Assembly: GCF_021560175.1 (NCBI RefSeq)
Contig: NZ_CP091110.1
Span: 96,001-160,000, forward strand
From: Neobacillus drentensis
GTDB lineage: Bacteria > Bacillota > Bacilli > Bacillales > Cytobacillaceae
DNA length: 64,000 bases
Reading direction: 5' to 3'
The notes under the pieces are model-generated. The model was not told where the DNA came from. It searched no databases and was given only the letters and a program-made list of their open reading frames with translations. A program made the position numbers and the translations under genes. Below, piece after piece: positions 52,009-61,088 of the stretch (within the stretch, counting starts at the first letter, position 1; the number at the start of each line of letters is the position of its first letter).

Positions 52009-52953
52009 ATGATCGAAATAGAAAAACCAAAAATCGAAACGATTGAGATCAACGATGATGCCAAGTACGGTAAGTTCGTCGTAGAGCCACTTGAGCGTGG
52101 ATATGGTACCACTTTGGGTAACTCCTTACGTCGTATCCTATTATCTTCACTCCCAGGTGCCGCTGTTACATCGATTCAAATCGATGGGGTACTTCATGAG
52201 TTCTCAACAATTGAAGGCGTCGTAGAGGATGTAACATCCATCATTTTAAACATTAAAAAATTGGCTTTAAAAATCTACTCTGATGAAGAGAAAACTCTTG
52301 AAATTGATGTTCAAGGTGAAGGACCTGTAAAGGCTAGCAGCATTACCCATGACAGCGATGTTGAAATCTTAAATCCAGACCTTCATATTGCAACAATGGC
52401 TACAAATGGACATCTTCGTATGCGTCTAACTGCTAGACGTGGTCGTGGATATACACCGGCTGAACAGAACAAAAGAGAAGATCAACCGATTGGTGTTATT
52501 CCGATTGACTCTATTTATACGCCAATTTCACGTGTGTCTTATCAAGTAGAAAATACTCGTGTAGGTCAATTATCAAATTTTGATAAGCTAACGCTTGATG
52601 TTTGGACAGATGGAAGCACTGGGCCAAAAGAAGCGATTGCTCTTGGTTCGAAAATTTTGACCGAGCATTTGAATATTTTCGTAGGTTTAACCGACGAAGC
52701 TCAAAATGCTGAAATTATGATTGAAAAAGAAGAAGACCAAAAAGAAAAAGTTCTTGAAATGACTATTGAAGAACTAGACCTTTCTGTTCGTTCTTACAAC
52801 TGCTTAAAGCGTGCTGGAATCAACACTGTTCAGGAACTAGCTAATAAAACTGAAGAAGATATGATGAAAGTTCGTAACTTAGGCCGCAAATCACTCGAAG
52901 AAGTGAAGGCAAAACTAGAAGAGCTTGGATTAGGCTTACGTAAAGACGACTAG
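52009..52953 (+). CDS. rpoA: RNA polymerase alpha subunit
   Basis: Two alpha subunits start polymerase assembly; the C-terminal domain contacts DNA and regulators. The 314 residues contain [20 protein letters not shown] near 27 and the C-terminal domain with [21 protein letters not shown] 52009 is taken; the in-frame TTG at 51991 would hold the AAGGAGGG site. The length equals B. subtilis RpoA. Confidence 0.98.
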   Translation: MIEIEKPKIETIEINDDAKYGKFVVEPLERGYGTTLGNSLRRILLSSLPGAAVTSIQIDGVLHEFSTIEGVVEDVTSIILNIKKLALKIYSDEEKTLEIDVQGEGPVKASSITHDSDVEILNPDLHIATMATNGHLRMRLTARRGRGYTPAEQNKREDQPIGVIPIDSIYTPISRVSYQVENTRVGQLSNFDKLTLDVWTDGSTGPKEAIALGSKILTEHLNIFVGLTDEAQNAEIMIEKEEDQKEKVLEMTIEELDLSVRSYNCLKRAGINTVQELANKTEEDMMKVRNLGRKSLEEVKAKLEELGLGLRKDD

Positions 52954-52981
52954 TCAATCGTAGCTGATATCTGTTTTATGA

Positions 52982-53368
<387 letters not shown>

Positions 53369-53386
53369 TACACTTTAACAGACAAC

Positions 53387-53432
53387 AAGGGCGCTGGACA
53401 GTTTTCAAACAAACTTGTTCTTTGCCCTTTTT
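53387..53432 (+). terminator. Probable terminator after rplQ
   Basis: AAGGGC (53387-53392) and GCCCTT (53424-53429) pair across a long loop and are followed by TTT and more T. A competing pair AACAAG with CTTGTT lies in the same stretch. The stem is short, so confidence is moderate. Confidence 0.55.
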
Positions 53433-53456
53433 CTGTAAAGGAAATTCTTATAATTG

Positions 53457-53485
53457 TTCGACACAAGCCAAACGAGTGTTATGAT
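53457..53485 (+). promoter_or_regulatory. Candidate extended -10 promoter upstream of ecfA1
   Basis: TATGAT (53480-53485) is preceded by TGT, giving an extended TGnTATGAT; the -35 side (TTCGAC at 53457-53462) is weak, which extended promoters tolerate. It points towards the ecf genes. Confidence 0.6.
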
Positions 53486-53491
53486 GAGCGT

Positions 53492-53667
53492 GACTCTTAT
53501 CTTAGGAGCCATCAGAGGTCTATTTATCCTCTTCGGAATGAAAACCCATTTATTGTTTTCTTCTTCACGTCTCGTCTAGCTCATGCACCTCCTCCCATTT
53601 CTTTTTAGAAATCCCTTTATTTGCAGTTTAATACGTGCTGCTTAGGGACGAGGTGCAGGCTTTTTTT
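53492..53667 (+). ncRNA. Candidate small RNA or attenuated leader before ecfA1
   Basis: Between the promoter at 53457 and a hairpin ending in TTTTTTT lies about 175 nt without a gene. GCACCTC (53585-53591) pairs with GAGGTGC (53650-53656), extended by TCCC with GGGA, and the T run is at 53661-53667. CAGAGG and CCTCTT near 53515-53535 add a small stem. It could be an independent RNA or a conditional leader of ecfA1-ecfA2-ecfT. No known riboswitch family was recognised. Confidence 0.45.
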
Positions 53668-53733
53668 GTTATATACAAGGTAAAATGATTTGCAGCGTGT
53701 GAGCGGAGAATAGTTTAGCTAGGAGAATGGGCG

Positions 53734-54573
53734 ATGAAAAAGTCAATTGTATCTCTTAATGGTGTATCCTTTCAATATGATACACAGGAACGGTATGCCT
53801 TGAAAAATGTGAGCTTTGATATTTATGAAGGGGAATGGTTAGCGATTGTTGGACATAATGGGTCCGGTAAATCAACAATGGCGAAATTATTAAATGGTCT
53901 TCAGTTTCCGCAGGAAGGCGATATTACCATTGATCATGTAGTGCTGACAGAAGAAACGATTTGGGATGTTCGAAAAAGGGTTGGTATGGTTTTTCAAAAT
54001 CCTGACAACCAATTCGTAGGGACAACGGTTCAGGATGATGTGGCTTTTGGTTTAGAAAATAATGGGATACCTCGAGAAGAAATGGTGCATCGCGTAGAAG
54101 ATTCCTTAAAAAGAGTAAAAATGGATCAATTTCTATATCAAGAGCCCCACCATCTATCAGGTGGACAGAAGCAGCGTGTAGCGATTGCAGGTGTACTAGC
54201 CTTAAGACCCTCCATTATTATTCTCGATGAGGCCACCTCTATGCTAGACCCAAGAGGCCGTGAAGAGGTATTAGAGACTGTACGGCTGCTTAAACAAGAG
54301 AAGTCTCTTACTGTCATTTCCATTACCCATGACCTCGATGAGGCTGCCAAAGCTGACCGAATTATTGTCATGAACCAAGGAGAAGTATTTCGTGAGGGAT
54401 CACCGGAAGAGATTTTTGCCATGGATGAACAATTGATCCAGTTAGGATTGGACATCCCTTTCTCTGTAAAGATGAGCAAAGCTTTCCGTCAAAATGGAAT
54501 GACACTATCAAAGCACTATTTAACGGAAGAAGAGTTGGTGACAGAGTTATGGACATCTCACTTCAGCAAGTAG
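53734..54573 (+). CDS. ecfA1: ECF transporter ATPase A1
   Basis: EcfA1 is one of two ATPases powering vitamin and cobalt-type uptake through energy-coupling factor transporters. The 279 residues have Walker [10 protein letters not shown] (40-48), signature [12 protein letters not shown] and Walker [21 protein letters not shown] site lies 9 nt before the ATG. It overlaps ecfA2 by 25 nt. Substrate-specific S subunits are not encoded nearby, as usual for the shared group II module. Confidence 0.96.
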   Translation: MKKSIVSLNGVSFQYDTQERYALKNVSFDIYEGEWLAIVGHNGSGKSTMAKLLNGLQFPQEGDITIDHVVLTEETIWDVRKRVGMVFQNPDNQFVGTTVQDDVAFGLENNGIPREEMVHRVEDSLKRVKMDQFLYQEPHHLSGGQKQRVAIAGVLALRPSIIILDEATSMLDPRGREEVLETVRLLKQEKSLTVISITHDLDEAAKADRIIVMNQGEVFREGSPEEIFAMDEQLIQLGLDIPFSVKMSKAFRQNGMTLSKHYLTEEELVTELWTSHFSK

Positions 54574-55418
54574 AATATCGATACCAGGCAAATACCCCTT
54601 TTGAACGGCTGGCGATTGAAGATGTGTCAATTGATATCCCAGCTGGCACATACATGGCGATCATTGGTCATACAGGCTCAGGTAAGTCAACGGTTCTTCA
54701 GCATTTAAATGCATTGCTCCAGCCTTCCAAGGGGATTGTGAAGATTGGTAGTCATGAAATTAAATCCGGACAGAAAAATAAGCATTTAAAACCTGTTCGA
54801 CAAAAGGTTGGTATCGTTTTTCAATTTCCAGAGCATCAGTTATTTGAAGAAACGGTGGAAAAGGATATTATTTTTGGACCAATGAATTTTGGAGTCTCTG
54901 AAACAGAGGCTAAGGAACGGGCAAGACTTGCATTAAAACAAGTGGGACTTGCAGAAGAGATTCTATTCAAATCTCCATTTGACCTCTCAGGCGGGCAAAT
55001 GCGGCGTGTGGCCATTGCCGGCGTGCTAGCAATGGAGCCTGATGTGATTGTCTTAGACGAGCCGACAGCAGGGCTAGACCCGCGAGGCCGTAAAGAGATT
55101 ATGGATATGTTTTATGAACTTCATAAGGAAAGAAAGCTTTCTACCATATTGGTAACCCATAGTATGGAGGATGCAGCAAGGTATGCGGATCAAATCGTCA
55201 TCATGCAGCAGGGCAGAGTCGCCAAAAAAGGGACGCCAGAGGAAATCTTCTCAGCTCCAGTTGAATTAGTAGAAATGGGCCTCGATGTTCCGGAAGTAGT
55301 TCGCTTTCAGTTGAAACTAGAAAAACAAACAGGCATAAAGTTAGACAAAATTTATCTCACAATTGAAGAGTTATCGTCAAAGGTTGCTGAGGTATTAAGC
55401 AGGGGTGTTCGCTCATGA
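54549..55418 (+). CDS. ecfA2: ECF transporter ATPase A2
   Basis: The 289-residue partner of EcfA1 has Walker [10 protein letters not shown] (40-48), signature [12 protein letters not shown] and Walker [14 protein letters not shown], and a long C-terminal extension typical of the A2 type. GGAAGAAGAG in ecfA1 is a plausible site. It overlaps both neighbours, so the three proteins are likely made in step. Confidence 0.96.
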   Translation: MDISLQQVEYRYQANTPFERLAIEDVSIDIPAGTYMAIIGHTGSGKSTVLQHLNALLQPSKGIVKIGSHEIKSGQKNKHLKPVRQKVGIVFQFPEHQLFEETVEKDIIFGPMNFGVSETEAKERARLALKQVGLAEEILFKSPFDLSGGQMRRVAIAGVLAMEPDVIVLDEPTAGLDPRGRKEIMDMFYELHKERKLSTILVTHSMEDAARYADQIVIMQQGRVAKKGTPEEIFSAPVELVEMGLDVPEVVRFQLKLEKQTGIKLDKIYLTIEELSSKVAEVLSRGVRS

Positions 55419-56212
55419 TGGAAAAAATGATTTTTGGCCGTTATGTCCCTGCTGATTCGACCATTCACAAAATGGATCCTCGTTCAAAACTATTAATTAT
55501 CTTTTTATTTGTCTGTATTATCTTTTTTGCTAATAACTGGATTACTTATATACTTATAGGTATTTATACTTTTTATATGCTAGGCATGTCGAAGATTCCT
55601 GTCCGCTTTTTATATGGCGGCCTTAAGCCGGTTATATGGCTTGTTTTGTTTACGTTAGTACTGCAGTTGTTTTTTACAAAGCAGGGTGACCTTCTATTTA
55701 AATGGGGTCCTCTGGAGATTTATGAAGAGGGAGTAAGAATGGGGATTTTTATTTCACTAAGATTCTTTTTCTTAATTCTCATGACTTCTTTATTAACACT
55801 AACAACTAGTCCGATTGAAATTACTGATGGGATGGAAACTCTTTTAAATCCGTTGAAGAAGGTCCGGTTTCCGGTCCATGAAATGGCGTTGATGATGTCT
55901 ATTTCTCTACGGTTTATTCCGACGCTCATGCAGGAAACCGATAAGATTATGAAAGCGCAAATTGCCCGTGGAGTGGAATTTGACAGCGGTCCAATTAAGG
56001 AACGGGTAAAGGCAGTTATTCCACTCTTGATTCCTTTGTTTGTCAGTGCCTTTAAACGGGCGGAGGAGCTAGCCATTGCTATGGAGGCACGAGGCTATCG
56101 CGGCGGTGAGGGAAGGACAAAGTACCGTCAGCTGAGCTGGAGGCCAGTGGATACACTCCAAATTCTTTTATTAGTTGTATTAACTGCTTTACTTATCCTA
56201 TTACGGTCATAA
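55415..56212 (+). CDS. ecfT: ECF transporter transmembrane subunit T
   Basis: EcfT couples the ATPases to S subunits. The 265-residue membrane protein has about five spans and the two coupling-helix signatures with Ala-Arg-Gly: QIARGVEF and MEARGYRGG. Its ATG overlaps the ecfA2 stop (ATGATG). truA follows 9 nt later. Confidence 0.95.
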   Translation: MMEKMIFGRYVPADSTIHKMDPRSKLLIIFLFVCIIFFANNWITYILIGIYTFYMLGMSKIPVRFLYGGLKPVIWLVLFTLVLQLFFTKQGDLLFKWGPLEIYEEGVRMGIFISLRFFFLILMTSLLTLTTSPIEITDGMETLLNPLKKVRFPVHEMALMMSISLRFIPTLMQETDKIMKAQIARGVEFDSGPIKERVKAVIPLLIPLFVSAFKRAEELAIAMEARGYRGGEGRTKYRQLSWRPVDTLQILLLVVLTALLILLRS

Positions 56213-56221
56213 TGGAGCGAA

Positions 56222-56965
56222 ATGATGCAAAGGTATAAGTCGATTATTTCTTATGATGGTTCAAGTTTTTTTGGTTACCAAGTACAGCCAAAGAAACGAA
56301 CTGTTCAATATGAACTAGAAACTGCTTTAGCCAAGATGCATAAAGGAGAACACATTAAAGTTTTTGCATCAGGTAGAACGGATGCGGGGGTTCATGCAAA
56401 GGGACAAGTCATTCATTTTGATTCTCCACTTCCAATTTCGGTGGAGAGATGGCAAATAGCTCTTAATTCGCTGCTGCCGCAGGATCTATCTGTTCTTTCG
56501 GTTATAAAAGTAGATTCCTCGTTCCATGCCCGTTTTGATACGATTGGAAAAGAATATCGCTATGTTCTGCAGCTAACGAAAATAAGGGATCCTTTTCAAC
56601 GGAATTTCTCTGTTCTGTACCCGTTTGATTTAAATATAGAGGCCATGAAGGAGGCTAGCCGCTTTTTCATTGGTACTCATGATTTTACTAGTTTTTGCTC
56701 AGCAAAGACAGAAGTTGAGGATAGAGTTCGGACCATTGAAACCATTGATTTTTTACAAGACGAAGATTTTCTGACGCTGCGTTTTGTGGGCAATGGATTT
56801 TTATATAATATGGTTCGTATCCTGACAGGAACATTATTGGAAGTGGGCAGTGGAAAGTTGAGACCGGAAGAAATCGCGGATATTTTGGTTAAAAAGGACC
56901 GCCGCTTTGCCGGAAAAACGGCTCCAGCCCAGGGTCTTTATCTTTGGAAAGTATTTTATGAATAA
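56222..56965 (+). CDS. truA: tRNA pseudouridine(38-40) synthase
   Basis: TruA modifies the anticodon arm of many tRNAs. The 247 residues contain [13 protein letters not shown] with the catalytic Asp53 and [14 protein letters not shown] downstream. GGAG lies 2 to 5 nt before the paired ATG codons, so the second ATG (56225) could be the true start. It follows ecfT as in B. subtilis. Confidence 0.96.
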   Translation: MMQRYKSIISYDGSSFFGYQVQPKKRTVQYELETALAKMHKGEHIKVFASGRTDAGVHAKGQVIHFDSPLPISVERWQIALNSLLPQDLSVLSVIKVDSSFHARFDTIGKEYRYVLQLTKIRDPFQRNFSVLYPFDLNIEAMKEASRFFIGTHDFTSFCSAKTEVEDRVRTIETIDFLQDEDFLTLRFVGNGFLYNMVRILTGTLLEVGSGKLRPEEIADILVKKDRRFAGKTAPAQGLYLWKVFYE

Positions 56966-57001
56966 ATTTTCTAAAACAACTTTTCCTGGTGTAACATTTC
57001 C

Positions 57002-57030
57002 TTGACATTTAGACCTGTAGTATTTATTAT
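57002..57030 (+). promoter_or_regulatory. SigA-type promoter of rplM-rpsI
   Basis: Perfect TTGACA (57002-57007), 17-nt spacer and TATTAT (57025-57030). It sits about 190 nt upstream of rplM, leaving a structured leader. Confidence 0.87.
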
Positions 57031-57036
57031 ATTAGA

Positions 57037-57217
57037 TGTGCGTGTTTTTAATCCCACGATTAAGCCCCGGAAAGTCTTCATCGTGATTGAAAATATATGA
57101 TTTTGAAAATGACTGCACGAGGATATCAGCTGTTTATTCCCGGAACAGAATCGAACGCTGATAGCTTTAAAAGTGCGAAAATAATAATCTTTAATGGATT
57201 TAATAGGAGGGAAACTC
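57037..57217 (+). promoter_or_regulatory. L13 leader of rplM-rpsI
   Basis: The leader of about 180 nt contains complementary blocks such as ATCCCACGAT with ATCGTGAT and GCTGTTTATTCC with GGAACAG. Its position and size fit the L13 leader known in Bacillus, through which L13 limits its own synthesis. The fold was judged by eye. Confidence 0.6.
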
Positions 57218-57655
57218 ATGCGTTCAACGTTTATGGCAAATGCCAACAATATCGAGCGTAAATGGTATGTGATTGATGCAGAAGGCAAAACTCTTGGTCG
57301 TCTTGCTTCTGAAGTAGCTTCAATCTTACGCGGTAAAAACAAACCAACTTTTACACCACATGTTGACACTGGTGATAATGTAATTATTCTTAACGCTTCT
57401 AAAGTAGAACTAACTGGTAAGAAATTAACTGACAAGATTTACTACCGTCACACAATGCATCCAGGTGGTTTAAAAACTAGAACTGCTCTTGAAATGCGTA
57501 CGAACTATGCAGAGAGAATGATCGAGCTTGCAGTTAAAGGCATGCTTCCAAAGAATTCTCTAGGACGCGCAATGTTCAAAAAATTACACGTGTATGCTGG
57601 CAGTGAGCATCCACACCAAGCACAAAAACCTGAAGTTTACGAACTTCGCGGTTAA
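57218..57655 (+). CDS. rplM: 50S ribosomal protein L13
   Basis: L13 is an early 50S assembly protein. The 145 residues start [20 protein letters not shown] and include [22 protein letters not shown] 57218 follows TAGGAGGG; an upstream frame start at 57194 is before that site. Confidence 0.98.
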   Translation: MRSTFMANANNIERKWYVIDAEGKTLGRLASEVASILRGKNKPTFTPHVDTGDNVIILNASKVELTGKKLTDKIYYRHTMHPGGLKTRTALEMRTNYAERMIELAVKGMLPKNSLGRAMFKKLHVYAGSEHPHQAQKPEVYELRG

Positions 57656-57677
57656 TTTAGAAGGAGGGACAAAAACT

Positions 57678-58070
57678 ATGGCACAAGTTCAATATATCGG
57701 TACTGGTCGTCGTAAGAGCTCTGTCGCACGTGTGCGCTTAGTTCCAGGCACAGGTAAAATTGTAGTTAATGGTCGTGAAATCGAAGATTATATCCCATTT
57801 GAAGCATTACGTGTTGTTGTAAGACAACCTCTAGTTGCAACTGAAACAGTTGGCAGCTATGATGTTCTTGTAAACGTAAGCGGCGGTGGATACACTGGTC
57901 AAGCTGGCGCAATCCGCCACGGTATTGCTCGTGCATTACTTCAAGCTGACCCAGAGTTCCGTCCATCATTAAAGCGCGCAGGTTTATTAACTCGTGATGC
58001 ACGTATGAAAGAGCGTAAAAAATACGGTCTTAAAGGTGCTCGTCGTGCGCCTCAGTTCTCAAAACGTTAA
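57678..58070 (+). CDS. rpsI: 30S ribosomal protein S9
   Basis: S9 has a C-terminal tail that touches P-site tRNA, here ending RRAPQFSKR. The 130 residues start [30 protein letters not shown] precedes ATG 57678. It is the last gene of the conserved ribosomal region. Confidence 0.98.
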   Translation: MAQVQYIGTGRRKSSVARVRLVPGTGKIVVNGREIEDYIPFEALRVVVRQPLVATETVGSYDVLVNVSGGGYTGQAGAIRHGIARALLQADPEFRPSLKRAGLLTRDARMKERKKYGLKGARRAPQFSKR

Positions 58071-58085
58071 TATTTGCGGAACTAC

Positions 58086-58121
58086 AAAGACTCTCAACCT
58101 TTTGGTTGGGGGTCTTTTTTT
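58086..58121 (+). terminator. Terminator after rpsI
   Basis: AGACTCTCAACC pairs with GGTTGGGGGTCT (two G-T pairs) around TTTT, followed by TTTTTT. It marks the border between the conserved ribosomal block and the PQQ region. The next 236 nt hold no gene; TTGCAT at 58285 with TAATTA 18 nt on is a weak promoter candidate. Confidence 0.92.
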
Positions 58122-58357
58122 ATGCTTAAAATAAGAAATTGGTCGTACAACAGAACAATTAAAGTTTTGTTAAATGAACTATTTGATCATTAAGGGGAAT
58201 GGTCATATTTTTTGGGATAAAGTTGAGTTCACCGAAAACATATCACTTTCATTTTAAAAGAGTGAAGGAAGAATTAGTCACTATTTGCATAATTTAATCT
58301 GCCTTAGGTAATTATACCAATGTTCTTATTAAAATTAGAAAGTCTTGAGGAGGTATA

Positions 58358-58432
58358 ATGACTCTGATTGGAGTAATTTATCATCAAAAATCCAATTTAT
58401 TAATTCATAATGTCAGGGGGGTATTTTCGTAA
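58358..58432 (+). CDS. Possible 24-residue leader peptide before the PQQ dehydrogenase
   Basis: GAGGAGGTATA is followed by an ATG and an open frame of 24 codons (MTLIGVIYHQKSNLL at the start, NVRGVFS at the end). Its TAA overlaps the ATG of the dehydrogenase (TAATG). The ribosome site is stronger than needed by chance, and the overlap suggests coupled translation. It is not a second PqqA: it has no Glu and lacks the E-x3-Y motif. Function unknown; it could also be untranslated. Confidence 0.45.
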   Translation: MTLIGVIYHQKSNLLIHNVRGVFS

Positions 58433-60357
58433 TGCAATTTTTAAAGTCATTAGGTTTAGTCTTGCTAGCGAGTATGGTTATAGTTGGCTGTCAGTCAAAT
58501 AATGACAAGAATAATGCAAAAAACAAAGGGGAAACCAAGGAATCCAACCAGGCAAATCAGAAAGATGAGACAGGATTCCCAAATTGGGGGTATGACTTTC
58601 AACATACCCGACATGTGCCCTATAAACAGATTACAAAAGATAATGTGAAAAAAATGGGGATTGCATGGCAGCAGGATATCTTAGATTGGAATAACGATGT
58701 CCCAAATTTACAAGAAGATTTCCCGGTCGTTCACGACGGGGTCATGTATGTGACTAGTGCGAAAAATCATGTGTTTGCGATCGATGCCGCAAGTGGAAAG
58801 AAACTTTGGGCATGGACACCGCCCAAGGACGTACTTGATCATATTAATGGTTTGCCATGGCAGTCTAATGTGGCAAGCAGGGGTGTCGCAGTGGCCAATG
58901 GAAATGTATTTGTCTTGATGATCGATAATCGACTGGCCAAACTTGATGCGAAGAACGGAAAACTGTTAAAAATGGTCAACTTTTGGGATCATGAACCTTC
59001 TATCAAGTTAGAAAACAGATATTATGAATCTTCTGCTCCGATGTACTATGATGGCAACGTTTACGTTGGAAGCAGCGGCGGTGATAATGGTACAAGAGGT
59101 TTTGTTTGGGCTTTTAAAGCAGATACATTGGAACCGCTATGGAAAGAGCCGTTTTGGACCGTTCCTGAAAGAGGAACGGGTTGGGCAAAAGGTAAATATA
59201 CAGGCGGAGGTTCCGTATGGACACCGATGTCGTTTGATCCAGATACTGATATGATGTATTTTGCAGTAGGGAATCCAGCCCCGGACTTTTATGATGCAGA
59301 TAGAAAAGGAAAAAATCCATATACCGATTCTATCACTGCTTTAGATAGTAAAACAGGGAAGTTAAAGTGGTCATCTACTCAAGTTGATCATGATATATGG
59401 GATTATGACGCTGCCGCGACACCGATGATTCTCAATGCAAAAGTCGGCGGGAAAAAGCAAAAGGTTGTGGTTGAAGGCGGTAAAAATGGAAAGTGGTATG
59501 CGTGGGACGCAAAAACAGGGAAAACCATTTATGATGGGGTACCTTTTGTAAAAATTCAACATTCAGACATACCAAGCGATGAGAGTAAGGCTGTACTTCA
59601 ATGGCCAGGAACGCCAGGTGGAGAAAGCTATGCCCCGCAGACTTATGATCCCGAAACCAACTATGTGCTTATTCCTGGTATTAATAGTCCTAATTTAATG
59701 GTAGCAGCTAAAGATGCAGAAGAGATTGCAAAAGATAATAATACCTTCCCAGGAACAAAGATCCTTCCTTTGCCAAAGGATGTTGATGTTTCTGGTACCA
59801 TTACAGCAATTGATATGAATACAGGGAAAAAAGTATATCAAAATAAAACGGATGATCCGATGTATGGCGGATTCACAAGTACTGCTGCTGGTCTTGCTTT
59901 TTACGGGGAATTGGGTGGAAACGTAAATGCTCTTGATGTTAAAACAGGCAAAGTATTATGGAGTATGCAAAGTGGAGGAAAACAAATCAAAATGGCACCT
60001 TCCATATATACAGTTGACGGGCATGAATATGTTGCAGTCATTACTGGTGGTACGAAGGTTGTTGTTTATGGTCTCGGAGGTAAGTTAAAACCTGGAGCCA
60101 TAAATAAAAATGCAAAATTACAAGGAGAAGCAGACGTAGTTATCGATCCGGAAAAGGTATACAAAAGAAGTTGTATTTCCTGTCACGGGGATAATCTCCA
60201 AGGCGCAACAGCTCCAAATCTTCAACACATAGGTAAAACTATGTCTAAAGAGGACATATTGAATAAAATTCTAAATGGTGGCGACCGCATGCCTGCAGGC
60301 ATGGCTAAAGGTGCAGAGGCTGAAGCACTAGCGGATTGGCTATCCAAAAAGAAATGA
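58432..60357 (+). CDS. Lipoprotein quinohemoprotein (PQQ-dependent) alcohol dehydrogenase with heme c domain
   Basis: The 641-residue protein oxidises an alcohol with PQQ and passes electrons to a bound heme c, then to the respiratory chain. A signal peptide ends in lipobox IVGC (Cys20). The eight-bladed PQQ propeller (about 45-550) shows GSSGGDNGTRG (213-223), GGGSVW with the PQQ-stacking Trp263, the metal ligand Asn281 in VGNPAP, and HDIWDYD with catalytic Asp324 and extra Asp326, the mark of lanthanide-type enzymes. The usual metal Glu is Asp218 and the vicinal Cys pair is absent. The heme domain has CISCH (581-585) and Met620. GGGGGG precedes the ATG. The natural alcohol is unknown. Confidence 0.93.
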   Translation: MQFLKSLGLVLLASMVIVGCQSNNDKNNAKNKGETKESNQANQKDETGFPNWGYDFQHTRHVPYKQITKDNVKKMGIAWQQDILDWNNDVPNLQEDFPVVHDGVMYVTSAKNHVFAIDAASGKKLWAWTPPKDVLDHINGLPWQSNVASRGVAVANGNVFVLMIDNRLAKLDAKNGKLLKMVNFWDHEPSIKLENRYYESSAPMYYDGNVYVGSSGGDNGTRGFVWAFKADTLEPLWKEPFWTVPERGTGWAKGKYTGGGSVWTPMSFDPDTDMMYFAVGNPAPDFYDADRKGKNPYTDSITALDSKTGKLKWSSTQVDHDIWDYDAAATPMILNAKVGGKKQKVVVEGGKNGKWYAWDAKTGKTIYDGVPFVKIQHSDIPSDESKAVLQWPGTPGGESYAPQTYDPETNYVLIPGINSPNLMVAAKDAEEIAKDNNTFPGTKILPLPKDVDVSGTITAIDMNTGKKVYQNKTDDPMYGGFTSTAAGLAFYGELGGNVNALDVKTGKVLWSMQSGGKQIKMAPSIYTVDGHEYVAVITGGTKVVVYGLGGKLKPGAINKNAKLQGEADVVIDPEKVYKRSCISCHGDNLQGATAPNLQHIGKTMSKEDILNKILNGGDRMPAGMAKGAEAEALADWLSKKK

Positions 60358-60373
60358 TTTCTACTCTAGCAGC

Positions 60374-60414
60374 AATCCGAGTCTGACTTCTTTAACGGAC
60401 TCAGATTATTTCTT
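60374..60414 (+). terminator. Weak terminator after the PQQ dehydrogenase
   Basis: AATCCGAGTC pairs with GACTCAGATT (one mismatch) around a 14-nt loop, followed by ATTTCTT. The run of T is poor, so read-through to the next gene is possible. Confidence 0.5.
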
Positions 60415-60476
60415 AAAAGGATAAATATAGATTGGCGAAACATCAGATATTCACGATAAATAAGGATGGTGGTAAA

Positions 60477-60941
60477 ATGAGAAAATTACTGAATTATACC
60501 GTGCGATTCATTGGTGCCGCCTTATGTATTTCCTTAGTCTTTGGATTTGCTTCCCCAACTTTGACTAATGCTCAATCAAGTATAGGTTTAGGTTCGTCCG
60601 AGGATAACGGAATCAGGTTAACCATCAATGACTATTCGATAATAAACCACGGCCAAGACATTCAGCTGCATTATACGATAAACACAAATTCAAATATACA
60701 AGTTAGTTCGAATACTAAAAGTTTGATTGAAAACCCGTATATTTGGATTGGGAATACGTTAGTCCGTGAGGAATCAGAATCGTTTAAGAAGGTAAGTAAG
60801 AATGAGTATAGAGGGACGATAATAGCACAGATGCATCATTACCGAACCGATAATTCTAAAATGTCATTTCATACGCATGGAATATTGAATCAAAAGGGTC
60901 AATGGACAGTTGATTTTATGTTAAAGAGTAGTCAGTACTAA
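60477..60941 (+). CDS. Secreted protein of unknown function
   Basis: The 154-residue product has a signal peptide (MRK, hydrophobic 11-25, cleavage after TNA at 32) and a small beta-rich domain starting GIRLTINDYSIINHGQDIQL. This resembles, by eye, extracellular DUF4179/DUF5643-type domains of Bacillus, but no named family can be claimed. ATG 60477 follows GGATGGTGG; a TTG at 60432 would add a hydrophilic stretch before the signal. It does not look like the XoxJ/MxaJ partners of methanol dehydrogenases. A strong terminator follows, so it may share a transcript with the dehydrogenase. Confidence 0.75.
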   Translation: MRKLLNYTVRFIGAALCISLVFGFASPTLTNAQSSIGLGSSEDNGIRLTINDYSIINHGQDIQLHYTINTNSNIQVSSNTKSLIENPYIWIGNTLVREESESFKKVSKNEYRGTIIAQMHHYRTDNSKMSFHTHGILNQKGQWTVDFMLKSSQY

Positions 60942-61003
60942 GGTAGATGTTGAAAAACTAAAGGGATCCCGTACCATTCTTAAAACGTATGATAGAACCA
61001 AGA

Positions 61004-61033
61004 AAACCTGAGTCTACGGACTCAGGTTTTTTT
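61004..61033 (+). terminator. Terminator after the secreted protein gene
   Basis: AACCTGAGTC and GACTCAGGTT form a perfect stem with a TACG loop, followed by TTTTT. It separates the dehydrogenase pair from the pqq genes, which thus form their own transcript. Confidence 0.93.
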
Positions 61034-61088
61034 GTTCTAGGAAATTATAGATTTACTACTTGTGGATAACTTTTTACAGGGTTAGATA

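Noticed and set aside
58358-58432. Second PqqA-like precursor, because it is also 24 residues
   Set aside because: It has no Glu and no E-x3-Y motif; only the peptide at 61525-61599 fits.
60477-60941. XoxJ/MxaJ-type partner of methanol dehydrogenase
   Set aside because: It is too short and lacks the solute-binding-protein features of that family.
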